Shown in pieces: positions 48,474-58,227 of a stretch of 64,000 bases of DNA (positions are counted from its first letter, which is position 1; each line of letters starts with the position of its first letter). Origin of the DNA: Bifidobacterium sp. ESL0728 (lineage in GTDB: Bacteria > Actinomycetota > Actinomycetes > Actinomycetales > Bifidobacteriaceae); assembly GCF_029392015.1 (NCBI RefSeq), contig NZ_CP113925.1:1302001-1366000 (forward strand), read 5' to 3'. The translations under genes and the position numbers were made by a program. The notes below the pieces were generated by a model. That model was not told the origin of the DNA and ran no database searches. It saw only the letters and a list, made by a program, of their open reading frames with translations.

Positions 48474-49099
48474 TGATTGTGCTCCATGTTCTGTTTCTCG
48501 CTGCCAAATCCCATGATATGCGTTTCAAGGTCCAACACCATTTGCGTGGCGTCAACGCCTCCGGGCTGATAGTAATGTCGTAAGAGACCGATATCCGTGA
48601 ATCCACGGCTTCGATAGAGACGTTTTGCCGGCTCATTGTCGACGCGGACTTCCAGCTTGATACGACGGACATCGTAAAGACGTGCGTATTGAATCAGCCT
48701 GTCGAGAAGGTTCTTGGCAATGCCTTTTCTCTGGAAGCGTTTGGCGACACCGATGGTGAGGATTTCGGCTTCACCATCAGCATGCCACATGCCCACGTAT
48801 CCGCGCATAATTTCATCGTCCATAACCGGTTGAGTCGGTTTTATTGACTTTTGGACAAGCCGCACATTACCTTCAGTAGCATCGGCTGAATCTGTAGTAT
48901 CGATGACATCACTGCTCTCAGCATCGTCGCCGACATCATTAACATCGACAACATCCGCCAGATAGATTCTGGAAGTGTCGGCCGCCTCGTGACGCAGTGT
49001 CTGCAAATCCCAAGCCTGCGCACCGAAAAGCTCTGTCTCAAGCTTGCAAGCAGCCTCCAATGCCCACTGCTGGTCAAGCTCACCGAATTCTACGATCAT
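48470..49099 (-). CDS. rimI: Ribosomal protein S18-alanine N-acetyltransferase RimI-like, with acidic insert
   Basis: GNAT acetyltransferase of about 209 residues. The acetyl-CoA loop RFQRKGIAKNLLDRL and the later LEVRVDNEPAKRLYRSRGF are typical of RimI. Between the first helices and the core lies an Asp/Val/Ser-rich insert of about 45 residues (about 55-100), making it longer than ordinary RimI (150-165). ATG at 49099 is used since the frame above it overlaps tsaB. Sits between tsaB and tsaD, the usual place. Confidence 0.88.
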   Translation of the reverse strand: MIVEFGELDQQWALEAACKLETELFGAQAWDLQTLRHEAADTSRIYLADVVDVNDVGDDAESSDVIDTTDSADATEGNVRLVQKSIKPTQPVMDDEIMRGYVGMWHADGEAEILTIGVAKRFQRKGIAKNLLDRLIQYARLYDVRRIKLEVRVDNEPAKRLYRSRGFTDIGLLRHYYQPGGVDATQMVLDLETHIMGFGSEKQNMEHNQ

Positions 49100-49106
49100 C
49101 GGGTAC

Positions 49107-50039
49107 TCAGGCCTTCGTGGCCCCGGCATGATTCAAAACATGCTTTAGCGGGTTGGGTACGGAAACGTCGGGACGGCGCAGATATAACGGTTCGACCGGC
49201 TTTACCGCGCCTTCGCTGTCGTTGCCAAGCTCGTTGCCGCTATCACTTGGATTACTAAGATCGATACCGTTACTGGCCTTGGCGCAGTCCGCAAAAATCT
49301 GCAGACCTGTTGCCCCGGTGTCCAATACAGAATTGTCGATAACGCAACCCAGCATATCGCCGAAATTCTGCCAAACTTCGGAATATTTCGAAACGCCGTG
49401 ACCGACGATATCGATACGGTATTGACCCTGAGAAGCGGCTGTTTTAGCAAGTTCCTGAACAGCCTGGTTGATTCGTTCGACGATATGCTGAGGATAATCG
49501 ATATCCATGTTGACTAACGTGGAAACGAAAGACTGAGGTTTTGCGGTCGCAGATCCTTGATTTCCAGCGTATTCTCCCGTGCAGGTATTTTCATCGCAGT
49601 AAAGCGCGAAATAAAGCTGGCGTCGACGGGCGTCATTGACGGCCAAGGTGAGGTGACGGGTGTTTTGTTCGTCTGAAGCTTTTTCTATCGCATTAAGAAA
49701 ATTACAAGCTTCAGGTCGCGAATCACCTTGACGATTCAGCTTCATCATCCATGCCTGCGGCTCAAGGATGTCCTGACCGAGCAGCTGTGCGCCGGTTGCG
49801 TAGGCGATGGCTTTGGCTGCCACGACGCCGGCACGAAGGCCCGTAAACGGCGCTGGACCAACACCGACAACGATGCGATCGAGATCCTGCGGAGTAAGCC
49901 CGGCCTGACCTACAGCCTTGCCGATATTGACCTGCAGCTTTTCGACGTGGGTACGTGAATCGGTCTCCACGATGGGCTCATGGCCCAAGACACCGACCGT
50001 CGAACCGAATGAGGTATCGATGACCAACGTGTTCGTCAT
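49107..50039 (-). CDS. tsaB: tRNA t6A synthesis protein TsaB
   Basis: Inactive ASKHA paralogue of TsaD that scaffolds the t6A complex. The start LVIDTSFGSTVGVLG, the GPAPFTGLRAGVVAAKAIAY segment and ARRRQLYFALY are family markers. It is 310 residues, longer than the usual 220-230, owing to extra sequence after residue 150. Follows tsaE after 185 bases and leads into rimI. Confidence 0.93.
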   Translation of the reverse strand: MTNTLVIDTSFGSTVGVLGHEPIVETDSRTHVEKLQVNIGKAVGQAGLTPQDLDRIVVGVGPAPFTGLRAGVVAAKAIAYATGAQLLGQDILEPQAWMMKLNRQGDSRPEACNFLNAIEKASDEQNTRHLTLAVNDARRRQLYFALYCDENTCTGEYAGNQGSATAKPQSFVSTLVNMDIDYPQHIVERINQAVQELAKTAASQGQYRIDIVGHGVSKYSEVWQNFGDMLGCVIDNSVLDTGATGLQIFADCAKASNGIDLSNPSDSGNELGNDSEGAVKPVEPLYLRRPDVSVPNPLKHVLNHAGATKA

Positions 50040-50224
50040 TTTTGTTTTTCTCCTACTATTCCACGCTACCCAGTCGGCAATGTTCCAATCGCCAGACCAA
50101 GATTCATGCCGTTGTTACTGTACATCGCCGACATAACCGACAAAACTCAGCACGTTTCATTGGCAATTTGCAGAACATCGATATTTACTCGACCAAATCC
50201 GCCGGACGAATCTGCCGGTTTGGT

Positions 50225-50821
50225 TTATCTTCCAGAGTCCAACCGCCGGCCAAAATCCTTCCAACGCTCGCCAACGGGGACGAACGTTACCGTACGCATG
50301 CCGTCACCCGTCAGTTCGGCATCGGGGTTGTTGATTTCTGCGGAAATCGTGGCCTCGTCGATCGGGCGGTCAATGTGCACCTCAAGACGAACCGGTGCGA
50401 ACGCGGAGGCCATCTGCTCGCCCCATTCCATCAGAATCACGGTGTGCTCGCCGGGATCTTCAAGTTCCTCATCAAGTCCCAGCGATTCCAGCTCGTCAAG
50501 GAGCCTGTCGACCGTGTCCTGACCGGGAGCGAAATCGTTGCCGCCAAGCCGGTATGCATCGACATGCACCAGATGCGCCGGGGTGCCGTCGGAGAATCTG
50601 CCGTCAAGTTCGCGGGCGATGGTGAATGTTGGGGAAACAATAGGTTCGGTTATATGAAGCCCGGCTCCAAAACCCTGCGCGAACGTGGTCTTACCCGCTC
50701 CCAACGGCCCGGAGAGCAACAACACATCACCGCCATGTACGCGAACGGCCACTTTCCTGCCGAGGTTTTGCATATCCTCACCAGTTGGCACATTAACCGA
50801 ATATGATGATTCATCTTTCAT
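50225..50821 (-). CDS. tsaE: tRNA t6A synthesis ATPase TsaE
   Basis: ATPase that resets the TsaB-TsaD complex. P-loop GPLGAGKTTFAQGFGAG at about 38-54, then SPTFTIARE and HVDAYRL. At 198 residues it is longer than the typical 150-160, with a C-terminal extension. The ATG overlaps the holA stop (ATGA), so the two are coupled. Confidence 0.94.
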   Translation of the reverse strand: MKDESSYSVNVPTGEDMQNLGRKVAVRVHGGDVLLLSGPLGAGKTTFAQGFGAGLHITEPIVSPTFTIARELDGRFSDGTPAHLVHVDAYRLGGNDFAPGQDTVDRLLDELESLGLDEELEDPGEHTVILMEWGEQMASAFAPVRLEVHIDRPIDEATISAEINNPDAELTGDGMRTVTFVPVGERWKDFGRRLDSGR

Positions 50822-51807
50822 ACTGACATTCGTCCTTTACGACTGATCAATTCGATGGAGCGTTCCAGCGCATACATCGGGTCTCCCCCATTGGTCTTGT
50901 TCTGCTCGTCGGCCCAGGCCAGCATCTGGATACATCTGGAAAGACCGTCGGATGTCCATCCGCTCAGTTGTCTTGTGGCGTTTCGCAGCACCCAAGGATT
51001 GGTCTTCGCCTCGGCCTGGGAAATACTGCCGGAGCGCACTGCTGAAGCTTTGGCCAGTGTTCGAAGTTTCATAGCGAGTGCGCCTACCAGTGCTATTGGA
51101 TCTGTGCCCTGGGCAACGGCGGCTCGCATATCGATGATGGCTTTCGCGTCGTTTCCTGCGAGCGCCGCATCGGCCACCGCAAATCCGGTGACCTCGGCGT
51201 TGCCTGTCAGGTATTGGTTGACGAGATCGAGGCCGATTGGATCGTCGTCGAAATCGAAGCAGAGCTGCTCGCACATGGCTGCGAGTTCCCCGGTCTTCTC
51301 CCCCAAGACAGCCACCAACTGCTGCGCGGCAGCAGGGTCGACCCGCCGGTTGCGTCGTTCGAAGCACTGGATGACGAAGTTCAGCTTGGCATCGGCACGC
51401 TTGAGATCGGGAATGGCCTTTTTCTCGGCTCCCGCTTTGACAAGCCGGTCGATGATCCTCTTGCCTTTCTGACCGCCATCGTGCTGGGCGATGACCGTTG
51501 CGGACGCGTCGGGAGAGTTCTTTGCTGTCAAAGCGCAGTAACTGACCATGGTATCGACCAGTGCGTCGTCGGCGTTCTGGATATGCCGAATGATGACAAT
51601 TGAGCTGGGGCTCAGCAGGGACGGGCTCACGGCTTCATCGAAGTCGTATTGGCTTGTTTCACTCGCATCGAGTTCGATGATCTCCGCTTCCGGATCGTTC
51701 CTCGCAGCTTCATCCCGGCAATCGCGGACCTGTTGCTCGTTGAGGAATTCGTCGCCGCCGATGACCAGCACGAATCGGGTCTGCGGTTTGCTTCGTTTTC
51801 CAGCCAT
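50818..51807 (-). CDS. holA: DNA polymerase III subunit delta
   Basis: Clamp-loader subunit. About 329 residues: FVLVIGGDEFLNEQQVRD at the N-terminus, the HolA/DUF1 fold, and the helical C-terminal collar (ELISRKGRMSV at the end). The start is ATG at 51807 with GAGGA just ahead; a GTG one codon earlier is also possible. It lies 115 bases after comEC and is coupled to tsaE, linking competence-type genes to replication and tRNA genes as in many Gram-positive genomes. Confidence 0.92.
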   Translation of the reverse strand: MAGKRSKPQTRFVLVIGGDEFLNEQQVRDCRDEAARNDPEAEIIELDASETSQYDFDEAVSPSLLSPSSIVIIRHIQNADDALVDTMVSYCALTAKNSPDASATVIAQHDGGQKGKRIIDRLVKAGAEKKAIPDLKRADAKLNFVIQCFERRNRRVDPAAAQQLVAVLGEKTGELAAMCEQLCFDFDDDPIGLDLVNQYLTGNAEVTGFAVADAALAGNDAKAIIDMRAAVAQGTDPIALVGALAMKLRTLAKASAVRSGSISQAEAKTNPWVLRNATRQLSGWTSDGLSRCIQMLAWADEQNKTNGGDPMYALERSIELISRKGRMSV

Positions 51808-51925
51808 CACATTCCTCGATTCGCGGTTTCGCCGACAATATCCATAACGTGTGCAGATCCCCTGCCACCTGTATCCATGATATTCAATGTGCTCTCAGAA
51901 GTGGACATACGCCGTGTCACCTGCG

Positions 51926-53986
51926 TTAGCCGGCCTTCCAAAGACGTTCGAACATTTGTTCGGTTTCCTTGAGCCATATCGTTCCTTTGCTTCTTAGATC
52001 CATAAGGCCGCTATCGCTGCCCATCAAAGAGCCTTCGGTATCACGCCTTTTCAGTATTCCGGACAACGCTTTGAAAAGCATTGCTATACCGACTTCGCAA
52101 ACCACTACCGTCAAGGCCCCAACCATGCCGCCGGCCCATGGGATCGTAGCGGTTTGCGAGCCGCCGATGGTATCCGCACACCACTGCATCACCGACGTTC
52201 CACAACTTGACAGCCACACAAAGGCAAAGGCGAGATGCGGCGCTGATGGCGAGAGTATCAGACCCGCCAAGCCGGTGAGCGTCGAGAAATCGACAAACGG
52301 CGCCACCACCAGATTTGCCGGGACCGAAAGCAACGGCAATGTCGGGGTCATCAGCACCTGTATCGGCAAGGTGAACAGCTGAGCCGCAATCGTCACAGAC
52401 ATGCCCTCGGCAAGAAATTTCGGGATTATTGCCGAAAGCCGTTGTGCTATGGGCTTTGCACACAGCACAATGCCCAGCACCGAAGCGCAGGAGAGCGCGA
52501 ATCCATAACTTCTCGACATCGCTGGGTTGATTAGCAGCACGAGAATCGTCGTCCAGCTCAACGCACTGATCGCCTGCGGCCTGCGGCCAGCAAACATGGC
52601 CGAAGCGGCGAAGACGCCCATAATCAATGCCCGCATCACCGAGTCCGAGGGGTACATGGCGCTCGCGAGCGCTGCGTAAGCCATCACCGTCAGTATCGCT
52701 ACAACCTGGCGAGGCAACAGGAAACGGGCGCACCCGGATCGAATCAGACTGCCGATAAGCGCGAAATGCCCGCCGGAGACCGCCATCAGATGCATGATGC
52801 CGGAATCCTTGAAATGCATTTCAAGCAGCATGGCGAACGTCGCATTGACAGGCTCACGCCTGCTTGTGCTCGCACCCATGAAATCCTGCCCCAAAAGCCC
52901 TATAGTCAGCCCCGGAACCAGCACCCGTCCTTGGTCGGAAAGCCCTTCGGTCACCGAGAAAAATGAACGTTGCATGGAATCCACCAGCCGTTTTGCGGGC
53001 GGCGCTCGTTCGACCACACGGGTTTCTGTGTTGTCGTCAATCGTCAGCCAAATCGGCCGCATGCCATAGCGGGCGACCTGCAAAGTGCCAGCTGCTGCTA
53101 TGGTCTGCCCATCCGAAAGTCGTACGCAAATCGGCTTGTTGGCATATAGGATGATATGCGATCTGCTGGCCTGCGATATACCGTCGTGAACGATGCCGAC
53201 CAGGTGCGCATTAGCCTGGCAATCGGCCTGCCATGAACTCGCGGCGGTTACCGGCGAGTCAAGACGCACCGTCGCCTCAACCGTGCTTTCACCGTCTCGC
53301 GCAAGCGCCATGGCCGGGTCACGATACGCCATGGCATCAGCACCCATCGAAGCGATGAACGCGGCCAGGGCCGAACACACGAGAACAACCACCCATATCG
53401 TTCTGTTTCCACGTGATTGACACAGAATCATTGAGATTCCGTTTCTACGTGAATGTGTTTCGTCTTCGGTGTTTCTCCCGCACGCTACAGAGTGCCAAGC
53501 CGCTGCCGATACCTTCGGAACCTCGACCGCAATTCCATTGACGGATTTGCGACGGCTGTTGTTTTTCGTGGATTCACAAGGCTCGGACTTGATCGCAGGA
53601 TATCGAGGCGCCGAATCCCCCGAAAGCGCCTCACTGCGATCGAACCATCGACGAGATAGGACCAGCAGGACGACCATACCGGCCAACAGTAAAAGTAATA
53701 CGATTATCGAAAAGATGCCCTCATCATTCAACGAACCTCGCAATCGGCCCATAACCCCGCCCAACAAAGCAATCGGTGAAGAAGCGCTGTAGGATCCAAC
53801 TGCATCATGACCACCTGCGGATGCGCTGCCCTGCTGCCCGGTAAACAGCGCAAACACGGTGTGCGAACCAAGGGCGGCAGCCCACACGCACAGCGCCACC
53901 GGCAGCATCCGCCAGTCGTGGCTGCCTTGCTCGTCGCCTTGCTTGCCACAAGAGTCTCCGTCTTGATAGATATCAGCACTTTCCAT
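51926..53986 (-). CDS. ComEC/Rec2-type DNA uptake channel without a metallo-beta-lactamase domain
   Basis: Membrane protein of 686 residues. An N-terminal pair of membrane helices and a DUF4131-like part (to about 330) are followed by the Competence domain (about 370-620) with PGLTIGLLGQDFMG, HLMAVSGGHFALIGSL and GRRPQAISALSW. In naturally transformable bacteria ComEC moves single-stranded DNA into the cell. The usual C-terminal metallo-beta-lactamase domain is missing; the chain ends about 50 residues after the last helices. Its ATG overlaps the comEA stop by one base (TGATG). Confidence 0.9.
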   Translation of the reverse strand: MESADIYQDGDSCGKQGDEQGSHDWRMLPVALCVWAAALGSHTVFALFTGQQGSASAGGHDAVGSYSASSPIALLGGVMGRLRGSLNDEGIFSIIVLLLLLAGMVVLLVLSRRWFDRSEALSGDSAPRYPAIKSEPCESTKNNSRRKSVNGIAVEVPKVSAAAWHSVACGRNTEDETHSRRNGISMILCQSRGNRTIWVVVLVCSALAAFIASMGADAMAYRDPAMALARDGESTVEATVRLDSPVTAASSWQADCQANAHLVGIVHDGISQASRSHIILYANKPICVRLSDGQTIAAAGTLQVARYGMRPIWLTIDDNTETRVVERAPPAKRLVDSMQRSFFSVTEGLSDQGRVLVPGLTIGLLGQDFMGASTSRREPVNATFAMLLEMHFKDSGIMHLMAVSGGHFALIGSLIRSGCARFLLPRQVVAILTVMAYAALASAMYPSDSVMRALIMGVFAASAMFAGRRPQAISALSWTTILVLLINPAMSRSYGFALSCASVLGIVLCAKPIAQRLSAIIPKFLAEGMSVTIAAQLFTLPIQVLMTPTLPLLSVPANLVVAPFVDFSTLTGLAGLILSPSAPHLAFAFVWLSSCGTSVMQWCADTIGGSQTATIPWAGGMVGALTVVVCEVGIAMLFKALSGILKRRDTEGSLMGSDSGLMDLRSKGTIWLKETEQMFERLWKAG

Positions 53987-54894
53987 CAGACCGTCACCTG
54001 CCCGCGTATCTTCTCCAGCGTCTTCTGCCCGATTCCCGAAACATTGAGCAGCTGGTCGACGCTGGTAAAACGACCGATTGACGCGCGATATTCGATGATT
54101 TTCTGTGCCATCACCGGCCCGACACCCTTGATTTGCTGAAGCTGCGTGCTGTCGGCGTTATTGAGGTTGATGAGATTGCTGTTACTGCCTGAAACACCTG
54201 TTGACGCCCCGGTAACTCCGGATTGTGCAGAGGGGTTTGCCGATGTCAATGCACCACTCGTATCGCTATTTTGCCCTGCACCTGAAGCAGATGCCGAAGC
54301 GGAAGCGTCAGCACCGCCTTTTTTCGAAGGATTTCCTTGCGCCTTTCCGAAACCTTTCACTTTCGAACCACCCACCACCTCCGAACTGAGCGATGAGGCT
54401 TCGGCTTGCTGCTTGTTGTAATTGATCGCCTGCGTCACCAGCATCGTCAGACTCGCGCACAACGCCACCGCCAGCAACAGAATCACCACAACCGCTTGTG
54501 CGGGTTTGAACACCAATCTCGGGATGGTTCGTTGTCTGGAAGCCGGTTTGGCACCCGAATCTTCTTTGGAATCCTCTTCTGAAGTGCTTTCTATGACAGA
54601 ATCGAAATCGTCGATTTGCAAAGTGTGGCCGACGTTTTCAGAGGGTTTTTGGAGCGTATTTTCCAATTTATCTTCTGGCTCGACCAGCCAACGTTCGATG
54701 GGCGGCAACGGCGGGAGGCCGACACGCAGGAGGTCTTCGTCAAGACTTTCGCCGTTCCCACGCAATTTAATTTCAGGCGATTCAGTCTGTGGCACGGCTG
54801 AGGAATATAGCCTGGTCGTCAAAGCCTGGCTCTCGTCGTGTGTTCCGTGATCAAAATGAATGCGCATACCTTCAAGCATGACTGAACCGAGCAC
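53986..54894 (-). CDS. ComEA-like DNA-binding protein
   Basis: Competence DNA receptor of about 302 residues. A long cytoplasmic N-terminus (about 120) is followed by a membrane helix (about 130-155, VVVILLLAVALCASLTMLV), a Ser/Gly/Ala-rich linker and two helix-hairpin-helix motifs at the C-terminus (INLNNADSTQLQQIKGVGPV and VDQLLNVSGIGQKTLEKIRG). ATGs at 54894, 54879 and 54867 are all possible starts; none has a good ribosome site. Upstream DNA holds three DnaA boxes. Coupled to comEC. Confidence 0.9.
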   Translation of the reverse strand: MLGSVMLEGMRIHFDHGTHDESQALTTRLYSSAVPQTESPEIKLRGNGESLDEDLLRVGLPPLPPIERWLVEPEDKLENTLQKPSENVGHTLQIDDFDSVIESTSEEDSKEDSGAKPASRQRTIPRLVFKPAQAVVVILLLAVALCASLTMLVTQAINYNKQQAEASSLSSEVVGGSKVKGFGKAQGNPSKKGGADASASASASGAGQNSDTSGALTSANPSAQSGVTGASTGVSGSNSNLINLNNADSTQLQQIKGVGPVMAQKIIEYRASIGRFTSVDQLLNVSGIGQKTLEKIRGQVTV

Positions 54895-54901
54895 AAAAGT
54901 C

Positions 54902-54995
54902 GAGCCAAAACGACTACTGTGGTCGAATGATAGGGGTTATCCACATTTGAGGCGTGTCGCGCCCTCAAGCGCCGAATCGTCCACATTCATCCACA
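54902..54995. promoter_or_regulatory. comEA upstream region with three DnaA-type boxes
   Basis: TGTGGTCGAATGA (54918-54930), six bases, TTATCCACA (54937-54945), six bases, GCGTGTCGC (54952-54960): the same three-part motif as at 43889-43949. Two further boxes with one mismatch each follow, TCGTCCACA (54977-54985) and TCATCCACA (54987-54995). Confidence 0.7.
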
Positions 54996-55148
54996 GCGCT
55001 CGGTTGAGGGCTGGGACATACAAGGGCTAAATTCCGCTGCAGCTGAGCGCATAAGCCATCCAAAGCCTTTTCATGTTCCGATTCCTATACTTCGACGTCT
55101 CTATATATCGGTAAAGGTTATCTATTCAGAAATGTATCAAATAAGCAA

Positions 55149-55178
55149 AAGGACACCGGAATATAATCCGATGCCCTT
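55149..55178 (-). terminator. Terminator of leuS
   Basis: AAGGACACCGGA (55149-55160) pairs with TCCGATGCCCTT (55167-55178) with two G-U pairs; on the minus strand TTTTGCTTATTTG follows. Confidence 0.85.
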
Positions 55179-55248
55179 TATTCGTTCACACCGTCAAACG
55201 GCCATTCGATTTCAACTCAAATCGCCTATGACGGATATTTGGCTATTT

Positions 55249-58227
55249 TCACTCCGCCGGAACGATGGAGACGATCTTCGGGGCCTTGACGATGACCTTG
55301 CGAGGCTCCTTGCCGCCCAAGCGGTCGGCGACGGACTTCAACGCCATGTCTTTGAGCTCGTCGGGGTCAATCGAAGGGCTGACCTCGAGCTTGGCGCGAA
55401 CCTTGCCCTTGATCTGCACGACGGCGGTGACGGTGTCCTCGCCAACGTAACGTTCGTCGGCCTTCGGCCACGGCTCATGAGCCAGAGAATCGGCATGACC
55501 GAGCTTGCACCAGAGTTCCTCACAGATATGCGGAGCAATCGGCGAAAGCATGAGGATCAGCGGTTCGACGGCTGCGCGCGGCACGGCCTTGAGACCGGTA
55601 AGGTGGTTGTTCAGCACGATGAGCTTGGCGATGGAGGTGTTGGGGCGCATATGCTCCATTTCCTCGGTGACCGCTGCGATGGTGTTGTTCAGAAGCTTCA
55701 GCGTCTTGGCGTCGGGCTCGGCGTCGGAAACGGTGACCTCGCCGGTATTCTCGTCGACGACGTTGCGCCAGAGGCGCTGCAGGAAGCGCATGCCGCCCAC
55801 GACGTTGCGGTCGTTCCACGGGCGGGACTCGTCGAGCGGGCCCATGCTCATCTCATAAAGACGGAACGTGTCGGCGCCGTAGCGCGCGTACATGTCGTCG
55901 GGGGTGATGATGTTCTTGAGGCTCTTGCCCATCTTGCCGAACTCGCGGTTGGCGTGCTGGCCATGCCACGTGAAGGTCGGTTCGCCGGACTTGTCTGCCG
56001 GACCCTCCTCAACTTCGGCGGCAGGCACGTACTGGCCGCGGTCATCGGTGTAGGCATAGGCTTGGATCATGCCCTGGTTAAAGAGCTTGTAGAACGGTTC
56101 CGGAGTATCGACGTAGCCCAAGTCGAAGAGGATCTTGTGCCAGAAACGCGAGTAGAGCAGGTGCAGCACCGCGTGTTCGACACCACCGACGTAGAGGTCG
56201 ACGCCGCCGGTCTTGCCCGATTCCTTGTTGTGGTTCGGGCCCATCCAGTATTCGTATTCCTCCGGATCGACCATGTGCTTGGTGTCGCTCGGATCGATAT
56301 AACGCATGTAATACCAGCAGGAACCGGCCCAGTTGGGCATGGTGTTGGTGTCGCGGTAATAGGTCTTGGGGCCGTCGCCCAAATCGAGCGTGACCTTCAC
56401 CCAGTCGGGATTACGGCTCAGCGGCGCCTCGGGGTTGCTTTCGGCGTCCTCTGGGTCGAAGGTCTTCGGGCTGTAGTCCGGCACGTCGGGCAGGTTGATC
56501 GGCAGCATGGAGTCCGGCAGCAGGTGCGGCACGCCGTCCTCGCCGTAGACGATCGGGAAGGGTTCGCCCCAGTAGCGCTGGCGGGAGAAGAGCCAGTCGC
56601 GTAGACGGTAGCTGACGGTGCCCTCGCCCGCACCAGCGGATTCGAGCCACTTGGTGACCTTTTCGATGGCGTCGTTGACGCGCAGGCCGTTCAGATCCAG
56701 CGCGTCGCTCTTGGCTTGCGTATGTTCGGTCGAAGAGTTGATGACAATACCATCGTGCGAGACGAATGGTGCCTTGCCTTCGTAGTCACTCAAATCCTCG
56801 CCTGACTTGGGCAAAGGCTTGACGGTGTAGATGACGGGCAGACCGAACTTCATGGCGAAGTCGTAATCGCGCTGATCACCGCCAGGCACGGCCATGATGG
56901 CGCCGGTACCGTAGTCCATCAACACATAGTCTGCGGTGAAGAGCGGTAGCTTGTCGCCGGTGATGGGGTTGGTGGCATAGAGGCCGGTGAAGAGGCCCGT
57001 TTTCTCGCCGCCCTCATCGACGCGGTCCTGCGCGGTCTTGGATTCGGCCGCGAGCCGATAGGCCTTGATACCCTCGGCAGGCGTGGCATAGCCACCCTTC
57101 CAGCTTTCGGGCGTATTCTCCGGCCAAGCGGCGGGAGCATCGGCCAGCAGATCGTGCTCGGGCGAGACCACGGCGAACGTGGTGCCGAACAGTGTATCGG
57201 GACGGGTCGTGTAGACTTCCATATCCCGCTCGCCGTTAGGGGTTTCGACCTTGAAGTGCACGGAAGCGCCGTGGGATTCGCCGATCCAGTTGCGCTGCAT
57301 CAGCTTGACCTTCTGCGGCCAATCGATGATGTCGAGGTCTTCGATCAGGCGGTGGCCATAGGCGGTGATGCGCATGGACCACTGGCGCAGCTCACGCTGG
57401 AAGACCGGGAAGTTGCCGCGCTCGGACTTGCCTTCGGCGGTGACCTCCTCGTTGGCGAGCACCGTGCCGAGGCCCGGGCACCAGTTGACCGGGGACTTGG
57501 AGATATAGGCGAGACGGAAGTCGTTGAGTACGTCGGCCTGTTCAGCTTCAGTGAGTTGATCCCACGATTTGCCTGTATCTTCAAAGCCGGGAATCGCGCG
57601 TTTGCCGCTCTTGAACTGGTCGATAAGCGTATTGATATGACGTGCGGAGCCTTTGCCGCCGTCGGGACGTACGAAATCGGGGTCGTACCAGGCGTCGTAA
57701 ATACGCGAGAAGATCCATTGCGTCCAACGCATGTAGCCGGGGTCGATGGTGGCGAAGGTACGGCGGTTGTCGAAGCTCAGGCCCATGCGGTGCAGCTGAC
57801 GGCGCATGTTGGCGATGTTGGCTTCGGTCGTGACGCGCGGGTGCTGGCCGGTCTGCACGGCGTACTGCTCGGCGGGAAGACCGAAGGCGTCATAGCCCAT
57901 GGCATGCAGCACGTTCTCACCCTTCATACGGTGGTAACGGCTCACAACGTCAGTGGCCAGATAACCCAGCGGATGGCCGACATGCAGCCCCTTGCCGGAA
58001 GGGTACGGGAACATGTCCATTGCGAAGTACGGGGTGCGGCCGTCGGCGTGCTTGCCCTTGCCGTCGGTCAGGTCGCCCTTGACGTTCGCGGCCCAGAAAG
58101 TACCCTTCTCATCCCAGGTTTTCTGCCATTTTTCCTCGATACCCTGCGCCATCTTGGCGTTGTAACGGTATGCCGGAACACTAGTAATATTGGCGCTCGA
58201 ATCCGCGCCTTGATCATTGTCGCTCAT
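55249..58227 (-). CDS. leuS: Leucine-tRNA ligase
   Basis: Charges tRNA-Leu in the cytoplasm. The 992-residue protein has the HIGH-equivalent HVGH (82-85) and KMGKS near 764 in the KMSKS position, an editing domain in the first half, and a C-terminal anticodon-binding domain with VVQIKGKVRAKLEV. Somewhat longer than E. coli LeuS (860), as in other actinobacteria. No strong ribosome site before the ATG. The gene is read from its own upstream region (58228-58465) and ends at a clear terminator. Confidence 0.97.
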   Translation of the reverse strand: MSDNDQGADSSANITSVPAYRYNAKMAQGIEEKWQKTWDEKGTFWAANVKGDLTDGKGKHADGRTPYFAMDMFPYPSGKGLHVGHPLGYLATDVVSRYHRMKGENVLHAMGYDAFGLPAEQYAVQTGQHPRVTTEANIANMRRQLHRMGLSFDNRRTFATIDPGYMRWTQWIFSRIYDAWYDPDFVRPDGGKGSARHINTLIDQFKSGKRAIPGFEDTGKSWDQLTEAEQADVLNDFRLAYISKSPVNWCPGLGTVLANEEVTAEGKSERGNFPVFQRELRQWSMRITAYGHRLIEDLDIIDWPQKVKLMQRNWIGESHGASVHFKVETPNGERDMEVYTTRPDTLFGTTFAVVSPEHDLLADAPAAWPENTPESWKGGYATPAEGIKAYRLAAESKTAQDRVDEGGEKTGLFTGLYATNPITGDKLPLFTADYVLMDYGTGAIMAVPGGDQRDYDFAMKFGLPVIYTVKPLPKSGEDLSDYEGKAPFVSHDGIVINSSTEHTQAKSDALDLNGLRVNDAIEKVTKWLESAGAGEGTVSYRLRDWLFSRQRYWGEPFPIVYGEDGVPHLLPDSMLPINLPDVPDYSPKTFDPEDAESNPEAPLSRNPDWVKVTLDLGDGPKTYYRDTNTMPNWAGSCWYYMRYIDPSDTKHMVDPEEYEYWMGPNHNKESGKTGGVDLYVGGVEHAVLHLLYSRFWHKILFDLGYVDTPEPFYKLFNQGMIQAYAYTDDRGQYVPAAEVEEGPADKSGEPTFTWHGQHANREFGKMGKSLKNIITPDDMYARYGADTFRLYEMSMGPLDESRPWNDRNVVGGMRFLQRLWRNVVDENTGEVTVSDAEPDAKTLKLLNNTIAAVTEEMEHMRPNTSIAKLIVLNNHLTGLKAVPRAAVEPLILMLSPIAPHICEELWCKLGHADSLAHEPWPKADERYVGEDTVTAVVQIKGKVRAKLEVSPSIDPDELKDMALKSVADRLGGKEPRKVIVKAPKIVSIVPAE

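Noticed and set aside
55132-56604. 490-codon plus-strand frame
   Set aside because: Antisense to leuS; repetitive Val/Gly/Asp/His composition typical of a shadow frame.
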